From CAZDYP01 sp964509505 (GTDB taxonomy: Bacteria > Chloroflexota > Anaerolineae > JACRMK01), in assembly GCA_964509505.1 (NCBI GenBank), contig CAZDYP010000164.1, positions 1 to 12,210 on the forward strand: a stretch of DNA of 12,210 bases, written 5' to 3'. The translations under genes and the position numbers were made by a program. This document shows positions 1-6,360 of this stretch, in pieces; the first letter of the stretch is position 1; each line of letters opens with the position of its first letter. Below the pieces are notes generated by a model. That model had not been told where the DNA came from, ran no database searches, and saw only the letters and a program-made list of their open reading frames with translations.

Positions 1-8
1 GAGCATGA

Positions 9-14
9 TATAAC
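9..14 (+). promoter_or_regulatory. possible -10 box for the trp leader
   Basis: The hexamer TATAAC lies just upstream of the first paired base of the T-box leader, and transcription from it would begin near position 20. The matching -35 box would fall outside the window, so only half of the promoter can be judged. This is inference from position and sequence. Confidence 0.35.
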
Positions 15-299
15 TTTGCCCAATCGCATCGCACGATAAGCGTTGAGCCAGACGAGTATGCTGATAAGCGAGACACAGAGAGTCGGATGAAAGAGTGTGA
101 GTCCGATGTCGGCGCAGCAGCGGAATGGACTGGGGAGCTTGAATGGGAACCGCGCCACGCACGCAGTACCAAACACGGAAACTCCGCCGTTACTTGGGAG
201 CAGAGCATTCAAGACTGAGTAACCCTGGCGAAGGTTTGCCACCTTCGTAAGGGGAGGTTCTTATGTCCGCGTGCTTGTTGAGTGAGGCTGGCAATCATT

Positions 300-326
300 A
301 TCCCGTCTATCACGACGGGATTTTTT
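300..326 (+). terminator. terminator-like hairpin in the stem III position of the T-box
   Basis: An 8-bp stem pairs 300-307 (ATCCCGTC) with 314-321 around a 6-base loop, and a run of T follows to 326. By position it is stem III of the T-box, just before the T-box core. In form it is a complete intrinsic terminator. Whether RNA polymerase stops here cannot be told from sequence. Confidence 0.55.
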
Positions 327-339
327 GTCGGTCTAAATC

Positions 340-376
340 AGGGTGGCACCACGGGAGTTCGCAACCTCTCGTCCCT
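340..376 (+). promoter_or_regulatory. T-box antiterminator
   Basis: AGGG (340-343) can pair with CCCT (373-376). ACG (351-353) pairs with CGT (370-372), and GAG (355-357) with CTC (366-368). This leaves the TGGCACC bulge free to bind the tRNA acceptor end. The 3' strand is also the 5' arm of the terminator at 365-391, so the two folds exclude each other, as in all T-box switches. Confidence 0.85.
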
Positions 377-399
377 TATAGGGACGAGAGGTTTTTTTT
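365..399 (+). terminator. T-box intrinsic terminator before trpE
   Basis: A perfect 11-bp stem pairs 365-375 (CCTCTCGTCCC) with 381-391 around the loop TTATA, followed by eight T (392-399). It is the default OFF fold of the leader and ends 36 bases before the trpE start. Confidence 0.93.
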
Positions 400-435
400 A
401 TTACGTTGGAAAACTAATTCCACTCCGGAGGAGCG

Positions 436-1932
436 ATGATTCATCCCACATTAGACGAAGTGAAACACTTGGCGGCGCAAGGCAACCTCATCCCCATCTG
501 GCGCGAGTTGCCTGCAGATTTGGATACGCCCGTGTCGGTGTATCTCAAACTGCGCGACGCTGCGCCGACGCAAAAAACATTTTTGTTGGAGAGCGTCGAA
601 GGCGGCGAGCAAGTCGCGCGCTATTCGTTCATCGGCGCGGAGCCGTCGCAGCTCATCACGATTCATGGGCAGAGCGTGACCATCGGCAACGGACACAGCG
701 AAACACTCACCGCGCACAGCGCCAACCCCTTGGAGACTTTGCGCGAGCACATGCGCGCCTATCGCGCCGTGCGGGTAAGCGGCTTGCCCCGTTTCACGGG
801 CGGATTGGTCGGCTACCTCGCCTACGATTTAGCGCGCAGCTTCGAGCACATCCCCGCGACGGCGCACGATGATTTGCATGTGCCTGATGCGCAGTTGATG
901 TTAGCCGATTCGCTCGTCGTCTTCGACCACGTGAAGCATCGCTTGTTGGTCATCGCGCACGCGCACCTCCAAGACGATGTAACCGCCGCATATCACGCCG
1001 CTGTCGAGCGCGTCGAGCAATTGACGCAACGACTACAAACGCCTCTGACGCAAAGCAAGGCATACACGCCGTCGGTCTCCACCAAAGCCACTAGCATGCT
1101 GCGCGCGAACATCACACCTGCGCAATATCAAGCGAATGTAGGCGCGGCGCAAGAATACATTGCAGCGGGTGATGCGTTTCAGATTGTCTTATCGCAGCGT
1201 TTTGAGCGCGAGACGCACGCCGCACCATTCGACATTTATCGCGCCTTGCGACGACTCAATCCATCGCCGTATATGTTCTATCTGGATTTCGGCGAGTTGC
1301 GCTTGATTGGCGCGTCGCCAGAGATGATGGCGCGTGTGGAAGACGGCGCCGCCGAAGTGCGCCCCATTGCAGGCACACGGCGACGTGGTCGCAGTGAAGC
1401 AGAGGACGAATGTTTGGCGCGCGAGCTGCTGGCGGATCCGAAAGAGCGCGCAGAGCATGTCATGTTGGTTGACTTGGGGCGCAACGATTTGGGGCGTGTG
1501 GCAAAGTTCGGCAGCGTCTGTGTGCCCCAACTGATGGGCATCGAAAAATTTTCGCATGTCATGCACATCGTCTCGCGCGTGCGCGCCGAGCTGCGCCCTG
1601 AGTGCGATGCGTTCGATGTCTTACGCGCCACCTTCCCCGCAGGCACGTTGAGCGGCGCGCCGAAAATTCGCGCCATGCAAATCATCGAAGCGCTGGAAGG
1701 CACGCGGCGCGGCGTCTATGGCGGCGCGGTAGGCTACTTCGACTACACGGGCAACATGGACACTTGCATCGCCATCCGCACCATCGTGATGCGCGGTCAA
1801 CACGCTTACGTGCAAGCCGGCGCAGGCATCGTCGCCGATTCCGACCCCGCGAGCGAACATCAAGAGTGTGTGAACAAAGCGCAAGCGTTGGCGGAGGCGA
1901 TTCGCTTGGCAGAAACAGCGCTGGAAAGCTAG
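436..1932 (+). CDS. trpE: anthranilate synthase component I
   Basis: TrpE converts chorismate to anthranilate, the first committed step of tryptophan synthesis, using ammonia supplied by TrpG. The 498 residues are the usual length. The N-terminal domain has the LLES motif (50-53), which in this family forms part of the tryptophan feedback site, so allosteric inhibition is likely kept. The chorismate-binding domain shows AGDAFQIVLSQRFE (244-257), NPSPYMFYLDFG (275-286), the RPIAGTRRRG stretch (309-318), DLGRNDLG (346-353), FPAGTLSGAPK (400-410), and near the C-terminus the glycine-rich GGAVGY (429-434) and AGAGIVADSDP (461-471). The ATG is preceded by GGAGG (427-431), 4 bases away. It lies downstream of the T-box terminator, so its transcription should rise when tRNA-Trp is uncharged. 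trpG follows after 93 bases. Confidence 0.97.
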   Translation: MIHPTLDEVKHLAAQGNLIPIWRELPADLDTPVSVYLKLRDAAPTQKTFLLESVEGGEQVARYSFIGAEPSQLITIHGQSVTIGNGHSETLTAHSANPLETLREHMRAYRAVRVSGLPRFTGGLVGYLAYDLARSFEHIPATAHDDLHVPDAQLMLADSLVVFDHVKHRLLVIAHAHLQDDVTAAYHAAVERVEQLTQRLQTPLTQSKAYTPSVSTKATSMLRANITPAQYQANVGAAQEYIAAGDAFQIVLSQRFERETHAAPFDIYRALRRLNPSPYMFYLDFGELRLIGASPEMMARVEDGAAEVRPIAGTRRRGRSEAEDECLARELLADPKERAEHVMLVDLGRNDLGRVAKFGSVCVPQLMGIEKFSHVMHIVSRVRAELRPECDAFDVLRATFPAGTLSGAPKIRAMQIIEALEGTRRGVYGGAVGYFDYTGNMDTCIAIRTIVMRGQHAYVQAGAGIVADSDPASEHQECVNKAQALAEAIRLAETALES

Positions 1933-1936
1933 CGGA

Positions 1937-1995
1937 AATAAGGGGAGATTAGAGGAAATAAGGGAGGAGGCAAGTTCCCCTAATTTCCCTTTATT
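1937..1995 (+). repeat. long imperfect hairpin between trpE and trpG
   Basis: Bases 1937-1955 pair with 1977-1995 over 19 positions in RNA: 16 Watson-Crick pairs, two G-U pairs and one A-C mismatch, around a 21-base loop. The 11-mer GGAAATAAGGG occurs twice, at 1934-1944 and 1954-1964. No T-run follows, so this is not a standard intrinsic terminator. It could attenuate, stabilise the mRNA, or simply result from local duplication. It ends 18 bases before the trpG ribosome-binding site. Confidence 0.7.
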
Positions 1996-2025
1996 GTCTC
2001 ACCCAGCATTCAAAAGGAGATTCAG

Positions 2026-2610
2026 ATGATCTTGATGATTGACAACTACGATTCGTTCACATTCAATTTAGCGCAATACTTAGGGGAATTGGGCGCAGAG
2101 TTGCAGGTCGCGCGCAACGACGCTCTTACACTTGAGGACATCGAACAGCTCGCGCCGAGTCACATCGTCATCTCACCGGGGCCCGGCGGGCCCGCCGATG
2201 CAGGTATCTCATGCGCGGTCATCGCGCACTTTTATCGGCGCGTGCCGCTGCTGGGCGTTTGCTTGGGGCATCAGTGCATGGGGCATGTCTTTGGAGGGCG
2301 AGTGACGCGCGCGCCACGTCAGATGCACGGCAAAGTCTCAGACATCTATCATGATGGGCTGGACATCTTCGAGGGATTGCCTGCGCCGTTTGAGGCGACC
2401 CGCTATCACTCGCTCATCGTGCAGCAGCCGTTGCCAGCGGAGCTACAGCAGTGCGCGTTCACGCGCGAAGGGGAGCTGATGGGGCTGCGGCACAAGACGT
2501 TTCCAATGTTCGGCGTGCAATTCCATCCCGAATCCATTTTGACCATTGCGGGCAAGAACCTGTTGAAAAATTTTTTGCAGACCACGATACAACAACCAAG
2601 GCAGGAATGA
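2026..2610 (+). CDS. trpG: anthranilate synthase component II (glutamine amidotransferase)
   Basis: TrpG hydrolyses glutamine and channels ammonia to TrpE. It is a class I glutamine amidotransferase of 194 residues, the usual length for a free-standing subunit that is not fused to TrpD. It opens with MIDNYDSFTFNL (4-15), has the oxyanion loop SPGPGGP (50-56), the nucleophile C79 in GVCLGHQ (77-83), the HGK element (101-103) and the catalytic pair H167 and E169 in FHPES. The start is fixed by AAGGAG (2014-2019), 6 bases upstream. It is probably co-transcribed with trpE. No trpD, trpC or other trp gene follows: the next gene is the convergent cimA, 57 bases away, so the remaining trp genes must lie elsewhere. 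The closely related PabA cannot be excluded by sequence alone, but the place next to trpE and the T-box favours TrpG. Confidence 0.95.
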   Translation: MILMIDNYDSFTFNLAQYLGELGAELQVARNDALTLEDIEQLAPSHIVISPGPGGPADAGISCAVIAHFYRRVPLLGVCLGHQCMGHVFGGRVTRAPRQMHGKVSDIYHDGLDIFEGLPAPFEATRYHSLIVQQPLPAELQQCAFTREGELMGLRHKTFPMFGVQFHPESILTIAGKNLLKNFLQTTIQQPRQE

Positions 2611-2621
2611 ATGAAATCTGG

Positions 2622-2634
2622 GACCTGACAGGTC
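2622..2634. repeat. palindrome between trpG and cimA
   Basis: GACCTGACAGGTC is a perfect palindrome of two 6-base arms around a central A. It lies in the short spacer between the converging ends of trpG and cimA. No T-run follows on either strand, so it is not an obvious intrinsic terminator. It might be a short dispersed repeat or a roadblock for convergent transcription. Confidence 0.5.
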
Positions 2635-2667
2635 TCAGACTGAGCTTCTCACTCCTCGCTCCACGCT

Positions 2668-4218
2668 TCACGCCAATACCAACCCATACTCAATCGCATC
2701 CGCCAACGCGCGCCAACTCGCTTCGATGATGTTCGCGCTCGCACCAATGGTGCTCCAGCGTTTCTCGCCGTTGTGCGTGTCAATCAACACACGCGTCGTC
2801 GCGCTGGTGCCGTTGGCGCCGTCGAGGATACGGACTTTGTAATCGGCGAGCTGAATGCGCGCCACTTGCGGATACACAGGCAACAACGCTTTGCGCAGCG
2901 CCGCGTCCAACGCGCTCACAGGCCCATTGCCTTCGGCGGCGGTGTGATAGACTTCGCCCTTCACGCGCACTTTGACCGTCGCCTCTGCGAACACGCCGCG
3001 CCCTTGCCGATGCTCCACCATCACCGAGAAGTCAATCAGCTCGAAGGGCGGTAGATAATTGTGTTGTTGACGCTGCATCATCAACGCGACCGAGGCTTCG
3101 GCGGCTTCAAACGAAAAACCGCGCGCTTCGAGCTCCTTGATTTCGTTGAGCACGGGCGCGACCTCTTCGCCTGTCGCAATGTCCAAGCCGTACTCTTCGG
3201 CTTTGCTCAACAAATTGCCGCGCCCTGACAGCTCCGACACGACGACGCGCATCGTATTGCCGACGAGTGACGGGTCAACATGTTGATAGCTCAGCTCGTT
3301 GCGGCGCATCGCGGCGACGTGAATGCCGCCCTTATGCGCGAACGCCGATTTGCCAACATAGGCCTGATGTTCGTCGGGCGCGAGGTTGGCGACTTCGGCG
3401 ACAAAGTGCGCGATCTCATAGAGCTGTTTGAGATTGCCCTTGGGCAAACAGCGCAAACCCAATTTCACTTCAAGGTCGGGAATGATGGCGCATAGGTTCG
3501 CGTTGCCGCAGCGTTCTCCATAGCCGTTAATCGTGCCTTGCACTTGGATGCAGCCCTCACGTAATGCGGCGAGCGAGTTGGCGACGGCGCACTCGCCGTC
3601 GTTGTGCGTGTGGATGCCGAGTGGCGCATCAAGGTCGCGCTTGACCTGCTGCACAATCTTTGTAATTTCCCACGGCATGGTTCCGCCGTTGGTGTCGCAC
3701 AACACCACCGTCTCCGCGCCGCCGCGCCGCGCTGCGCGCAACGTCTCCAGCGCGTATTCAGCGTCGGCTTTGTAGCCATCAAAAAAATGTTCGGCGTCGT
3801 AAATCACACGGCGACCTTGTGCGCGCAGATACGCAACGCTTGCCTCAATGAGGCGAAGGTTGTCGGGCAACGTCGTCCGCAAAACATCGGTCACGTGCAG
3901 TGTCCACGTCTTGCCGACGACAGTGCAGACGGAGGTGTGCGCGTCGAGCAGCGCTTTGATGTTGGCGTCGTCTTCAGGGACGCCGCCCGCGCGGCACGTC
4001 GAGCCGAAGGCGGTGATGATGGCGTGCTTGAAGTTGAGCGCTTGCGCCCGCTCGAAAAATTCCACGTCTTTGGGATTCGAGCCGGGCCAACCGCCTTCGA
4101 TAAACGCGACGCCGAGCTCGTCGAGCTTGCGCGCGATACGCAGCTTGTCGTCGCACGATAACGAGATGCCCTCGCGTTGTGTGCCATCGCGGAGTGTGGT
4201 GTCGTAGATTTGAATCAT
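2668..4218 (-). CDS. cimA: (R)-citramalate synthase
   Basis: CimA condenses pyruvate with acetyl-CoA to (R)-citramalate, the entry to the threonine-independent isoleucine pathway. It belongs to the LeuA/homocitrate synthase superfamily. The 516 residues begin with the TIM-barrel signature YDTTLRDGTQ (5-14), with catalytic R10 and D11. IEGGWPGSNPKD (40-51) is typical of the CimA branch rather than of LeuA. The metal ligands are H203 and H205 in HTHND, and GYGERCGN (232-239) follows. A C-terminal LeuA-type dimerisation/regulatory domain lies at about 385-510, so feedback control by isoleucine is likely. LeuC and LeuD, encoded in this window, normally carry out the next isomerisation. The ATG has only a weak GAG upstream, but the conserved N-terminus fixes it. 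The TGA stop lies inside a near-repeat sequence. The spacer upstream holds elements A and B. Confidence 0.93.
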   Translation of the reverse strand: MIQIYDTTLRDGTQREGISLSCDDKLRIARKLDELGVAFIEGGWPGSNPKDVEFFERAQALNFKHAIITAFGSTCRAGGVPEDDANIKALLDAHTSVCTVVGKTWTLHVTDVLRTTLPDNLRLIEASVAYLRAQGRRVIYDAEHFFDGYKADAEYALETLRAARRGGAETVVLCDTNGGTMPWEITKIVQQVKRDLDAPLGIHTHNDGECAVANSLAALREGCIQVQGTINGYGERCGNANLCAIIPDLEVKLGLRCLPKGNLKQLYEIAHFVAEVANLAPDEHQAYVGKSAFAHKGGIHVAAMRRNELSYQHVDPSLVGNTMRVVVSELSGRGNLLSKAEEYGLDIATGEEVAPVLNEIKELEARGFSFEAAEASVALMMQRQQHNYLPPFELIDFSVMVEHRQGRGVFAEATVKVRVKGEVYHTAAEGNGPVSALDAALRKALLPVYPQVARIQLADYKVRILDGANGTSATTRVLIDTHNGEKRWSTIGASANIIEASWRALADAIEYGLVLA

Positions 4219-4250
4219 TGCGATCTCAAAAGCAAAAAGTAGAAAGTAAA

Positions 4251-4404
4251 AACGTCAATGCGGAATAAGGTTGCGGGCGATTGAAAATCGCGCCTACGCA
4301 CTGCGAAACCCGCCGGCGCGGGTTCAGTTCCAGCCGACGGAGGTTGGCTTGGCGCGGCGGTGCGCGCGCATTGCCTTCGCGGTGGCTTATCCCGCATTCA
4401 CGTT
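4251..4404. mobile_element. element A: MITE-like structured repeat with terminal inverted repeats
   Basis: The ends at 4251-4269 and 4386-4404 are 19-base inverted repeats (AACGTSAATGCGGRATAAG) with two differences. The inside folds into three consecutive hairpins: 4277-4282 with 4286-4291, 4307-4313 with 4318-4324, and 4332-4338 with 4343-4349. Bases 4357-4406 recur, inverted and with 2 differences in 50, at 12161-12210. No convincing protein is encoded. A copy number above one, terminal repeats and strong structure fit a non-autonomous miniature element or a dispersed structured repeat. No clear target-site duplication is seen. Confidence 0.72.
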
Positions 4405-4410
4405 AAAAAA

Positions 4411-4544
4411 GTTAGGCGTTACGCAGTTAGGACTATTTCACCGCGAAGATACGAAGAGCGCGAAGAAAAACAAAAAGAATCTTCGCGTTCGCTTGCCCTC
4501 TTCAGAGGGTTGCCTCTTCGCGGTTCAACTACGTAATGCCTAAC
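4411..4544. mobile_element. element B: second MITE-like repeat with different ends
   Basis: The ends at 4411-4428 and 4527-4544 are 18-base inverted repeats (GTTAGGCRTTACGYAGTT) with two differences. Inside, CGCGAAGAT (4442-4450) pairs perfectly with 4479-4487, CCCTCT (4496-4501) pairs with 4504-4509, and CCGCGAAG near the left end (4441-4448) matches CTTCGCGG near the right (4516-4523). It codes for nothing recognisable. Six A residues separate it from element A, so together they fill most of the 365-base spacer upstream of cimA. Only one copy is in the window, so mobility is inferred from the structure. Confidence 0.62.
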
Positions 4545-4583
4545 AGTAATACGAGTGGTCGCGCATTCATGTCCAATTACTTT

Positions 4584-4790
4584 TTACTCCTTACTTTTTT
4601 TGTTGTAGGTTTCCATCATGCGCGCGAGCAACCAATCCGACTCGGCTGGGACGGCGTTGCCGTCGGTGGGGCGCGCCTGAGCGAGCCACGCAGACATCAG
4701 CTGACCATTCTGATTCTCTGCGGTGGCAAGGGTCGCCAAGATGCCGCGATATGCGGTTGGTGTAGTGGGGGGGATGGTTTCGCATTCCAT
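4584..4790 (-). CDS. small hypothetical protein (68 aa)
   Basis: I do not recognise this protein. The main evidence that it is a gene is a near-ideal ribosome-binding site, AAAAGGAG (4796-4803), 5 bases before the ATG. The protein is soluble, with no signal peptide or membrane segment. It starts with a Pro/Thr stretch (PPTTPT, 7-12), has a middle rich in Ala, Leu and Gln, and ends in a basic NKKSKE. The TAA stop lies inside a near-repeat of the words GTAAGGAG and GTAAAAAG. It follows the secreted-protein gene on the same strand by 83 bases and precedes elements A and B. Without a comparison it could still be a chance frame, but the ribosome-binding site argues against that. Confidence 0.6.
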   Translation of the reverse strand: MECETIPPTTPTAYRGILATLATAENQNGQLMSAWLAQARPTDGNAVPAESDWLLARMMETYNKKSKE

Positions 4791-4803
4791 GTTTTCTCCT
4801 TTT

Positions 4804-4844
4804 GGATTGGTAAGTGGATATGAGTAATTGGATATTTAGTAATT
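4804..4844. repeat. three imperfect tandem units upstream of the small gene
   Basis: GGATTGGTAAGT (4804-4815), GGATATGAGTAATT (4816-4829) and GGATATTTAGTAATT (4830-4844) follow each other directly. Each starts with GGAT and ends in GTAAGT or GTAATT. They lie in the leader of the small gene, just before its ribosome-binding site. This is one of several such spacers in the window. Confidence 0.6.
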
Positions 4845-4873
4845 CGCTGTAACTTATCCCAAACTCACGTAGA

Positions 4874-5731
4874 TTATGCTCTTCGCCGCAGCCCAATCAT
4901 GCTACTCAAGAGCGCAACGACGACGCCGGCGACAACGACCCACAACCACGTCACATCGTTCATCTCAGCGCGCGTTTGGCCGGGTGCAAGCGTTGGCGTG
5001 GGCGTGCTGGTGGGTAAGGGGATTGTGGTTGGCGCTGCGGTTGGCTGAGGCGTCAGGGTTGGCAAGCTGGTAGGTGATAATGTAGGCGACGAGGTAGGCG
5101 TTGCTATGGGTAACGCCGTGGCCGATGGTGTAGGCGTTGCCGTGGGTAACGCGGTGGGCGTCGGTGAGACTGTGGCTGTGAAGGTTGGGCGCAAGGTTGC
5201 TGTGCGGGTGAGTGTGGCTGTCGCCAATGTTTGCGCGACAAATTTGAACACCTTTTGGTCTGCGTAACCATCCACGCTTTGGGCGGTGATTGCAACATTG
5301 AACTCGCCATTGGGCGGCGCGCTCAATAGCGTCAAACGCAAGCTCATGTCCACCGTTTTCTGTTCTGGAATCTTTTCGCGGTCGGGAATCGCCTTCCATT
5401 CAATGATTGTGCGTTGCGCAGTGCTCATCACGATTGGGCTCGCATAATTGGCTCGCCCAATGGCTTCAACGCGCACGAGCTGCGCTGGCAGTTCAAGCGT
5501 CGCCGTAATATCTGGGTTGCTGATCGCTGGGGCGGTTACGCCATGTTCCGTGAGACCGATGTTGCGCACGCTGATCACGATGGTCAACGGCTGCGCAACA
5601 CGCGCAATGTACGGCGGGCCGGGCTGAATCGTTACTTCCAGCCCCGGCGGCTTGGCAGCGACATCGTGCATTGCGGCAACCATGAATAACCATGCCAACG
5701 TCAACGCAACGGTCAATAGCCTTCGCCACAT
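4874..5731 (-). CDS. secreted, membrane-anchored protein with Ig-like domain and Thr/Pro stalk
   Basis: This is a surface protein without a recognised name. From the chosen ATG, the N-terminus MWRRLLTVALTLAWLF is a clear signal peptide, with a likely cut after MHDVAA. A beta-rich region of about 140 residues follows, with the look of bacterial Ig-like/DUF11-type domains (ITIQ-like strands, VRNIG, NPDITATLELP). Then come about 85 residues rich in Thr, Pro and Ala (TPTPS, STPTPT), and a C-terminal membrane helix (WLWVVVAGVVVALL) ending in RRR, a cytoplasmic anchor. The domain should sit outside the cell on a stalk. The frame is open up to a GTG at 5767 that overlaps the leuD stop, but no ribosome-binding site precedes that codon. 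AAGG before GTG 5737 or ATG 5731 and the signal peptide favour the shorter forms. It follows leuD, probably in one transcript, with no obvious link to leucine synthesis. Confidence 0.82.
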   Translation of the reverse strand: MWRRLLTVALTLAWLFMVAAMHDVAAKPPGLEVTIQPGPPYIARVAQPLTIVISVRNIGLTEHGVTAPAISNPDITATLELPAQLVRVEAIGRANYASPIVMSTAQRTIIEWKAIPDREKIPEQKTVDMSLRLTLLSAPPNGEFNVAITAQSVDGYADQKVFKFVAQTLATATLTRTATLRPTFTATVSPTPTALPTATPTPSATALPIATPTSSPTLSPTSLPTLTPQPTAAPTTIPLPTSTPTPTLAPGQTRAEMNDVTWLWVVVAGVVVALLSSMIGLRRRA

Positions 5732-5763
5732 TTTCACAGAGAACCTTTTTCGCGCTTCACGTT

Positions 5764-6360
5764 TCACGTATTCGTCGTCACGGGCCCGCCCACGTGCGTC
5801 TGCTCGAACTGCGTCAGCGCATCGTCTTTGGCGAGCAAGTAGCCGAGCTCGTCCACGCCTTGCAATAACATCTGCTTGTTGAAGCCGTCGAACGGGAATT
5901 CGACCTTGCGCCCATCGGGCAACGTGATGGTCTGTGATGCAAGGTCAACGGTGATGGTCGCGGTCGGGTCTTCTTCGGCGAGGCTGATGAGTTGGTGCAA
6001 CGTTTCTTTGTCCACGATGATGGGCAGCAAGCCATTCTTCTGCGCGTTGTTGCGGAAGATGTCGCCAAAAGACGTGGAGATGACGGCTTTGAAGCCGAAG
6101 CCTTGCAGGGCCCACGGCGCATGTTCGCGCGACGAGCCGCAGCCGAAGTTGTCGCCTGCGATGAGTACGTGCGCTTCTTTGGCGCGCGGCTGATTGAGAA
6201 TGAAGTTGGGGTCGCGCGCGCGCCAATCGAAAAACAAGCCCTCGCCCAACCCCGCCTTGTCCGTCACCTTCAGGTAACGCGCGGGGATGATTTGGTCGGT
6301 GTCAATGTTCTCGTTGGGCACGGCGATGATTTTGGTGGTGAAAGTTTTGATGGGTTGCAT
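5764..6360 (-). CDS. leuD: 3-isopropylmalate dehydratase small subunit
   Basis: LeuD is the small, swivelling-domain subunit of isopropylmalate isomerase. With LeuC it converts 2- to 3-isopropylmalate in leucine synthesis, and it normally serves the citramalate isomerisation as well. From ATG 6360 it has 198 residues, the usual length. Family signatures are NIDTDQIIPARYL (18-30), GDNFGCGSSREHAPWAL (69-85) and SFGDIFRNNAQKNGLLP (97-113). The frame extends 19 codons farther upstream to 6417, but that extension (HFSYFSFHED) does not look like LeuD. GAGGA just before ATG 6360 and the MQPIK start decide for the shorter form. leuC, usually adjacent, is 4.4 kb away here, separated by the nucleotidyltransferase, two opposing genes and the assembly gap. 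The TGA stop lies inside the near-repeat CGTGAAACGTGAAGCG. Confidence 0.96.
   Translation of the reverse strand: MQPIKTFTTKIIAVPNENIDTDQIIPARYLKVTDKAGLGEGLFFDWRARDPNFILNQPRAKEAHVLIAGDNFGCGSSREHAPWALQGFGFKAVISTSFGDIFRNNAQKNGLLPIIVDKETLHQLISLAEEDPTATITVDLASQTITLPDGRKVEFPFDGFNKQMLLQGVDELGYLLAKDDALTQFEQTHVGGPVTTNT

Larger units (their letters stand above)
20..400 (+). ncRNA. T-box riboswitch leader, tryptophan-type, upstream of trpE
   Basis: T-box leaders bind uncharged tRNA and let transcription continue when the cognate amino acid is scarce. Stem I can be folded by eye: AAGC 38-41 pairs with GCTT 137-140, CCAG 48-51 with CTGG 130-133, and TGCTG 59-63 with CAGCA 115-119. Between the last two helices is the specifier loop, with the conserved AGTA (55-58) on one side and GAATGGA (123-129) on the other. 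The specifier triplet is therefore TGG (126-128), the Trp codon, followed by the usual purine. The distal arm pairs 83-87 with 102-106. Downstream stems pair 189-193 with 219-223 and 228-234 with 242-248. The T-box core lies at 341-356. Its TGGC (344-347) would pair with a tRNA 3' end GCCA, which fits the G73 discriminator base of bacterial tRNA-Trp. The next gene is trpE, which agrees with the specifier. Confidence 0.93.

Noticed and set aside
282..872. 196-codon plus-strand frame starting in the T-box
   Set aside because: It crosses the terminator hairpins and then overlaps trpE out of frame; the protein is Arg-rich noise.
4253..4258. TTGACG (minus strand) at the end of element A as a -35 box for cimA
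   Set aside because: No acceptable -10 hexamer lies 16-18 bases downstream, so an element-borne promoter cannot be supported.
4271..4543. 90-codon plus-strand frame across elements A and B
   Set aside because: It is explained by the structured repeats, with no ribosome-binding site and no recognisable protein.
5764..5767. GTGA overlap between leuD and the secreted-protein frame as translational coupling
   Set aside because: The GTG has no ribosome-binding site and lies in a near-repeat; starts at 5737 or 5731 have AAGG and give a cleaner signal peptide.
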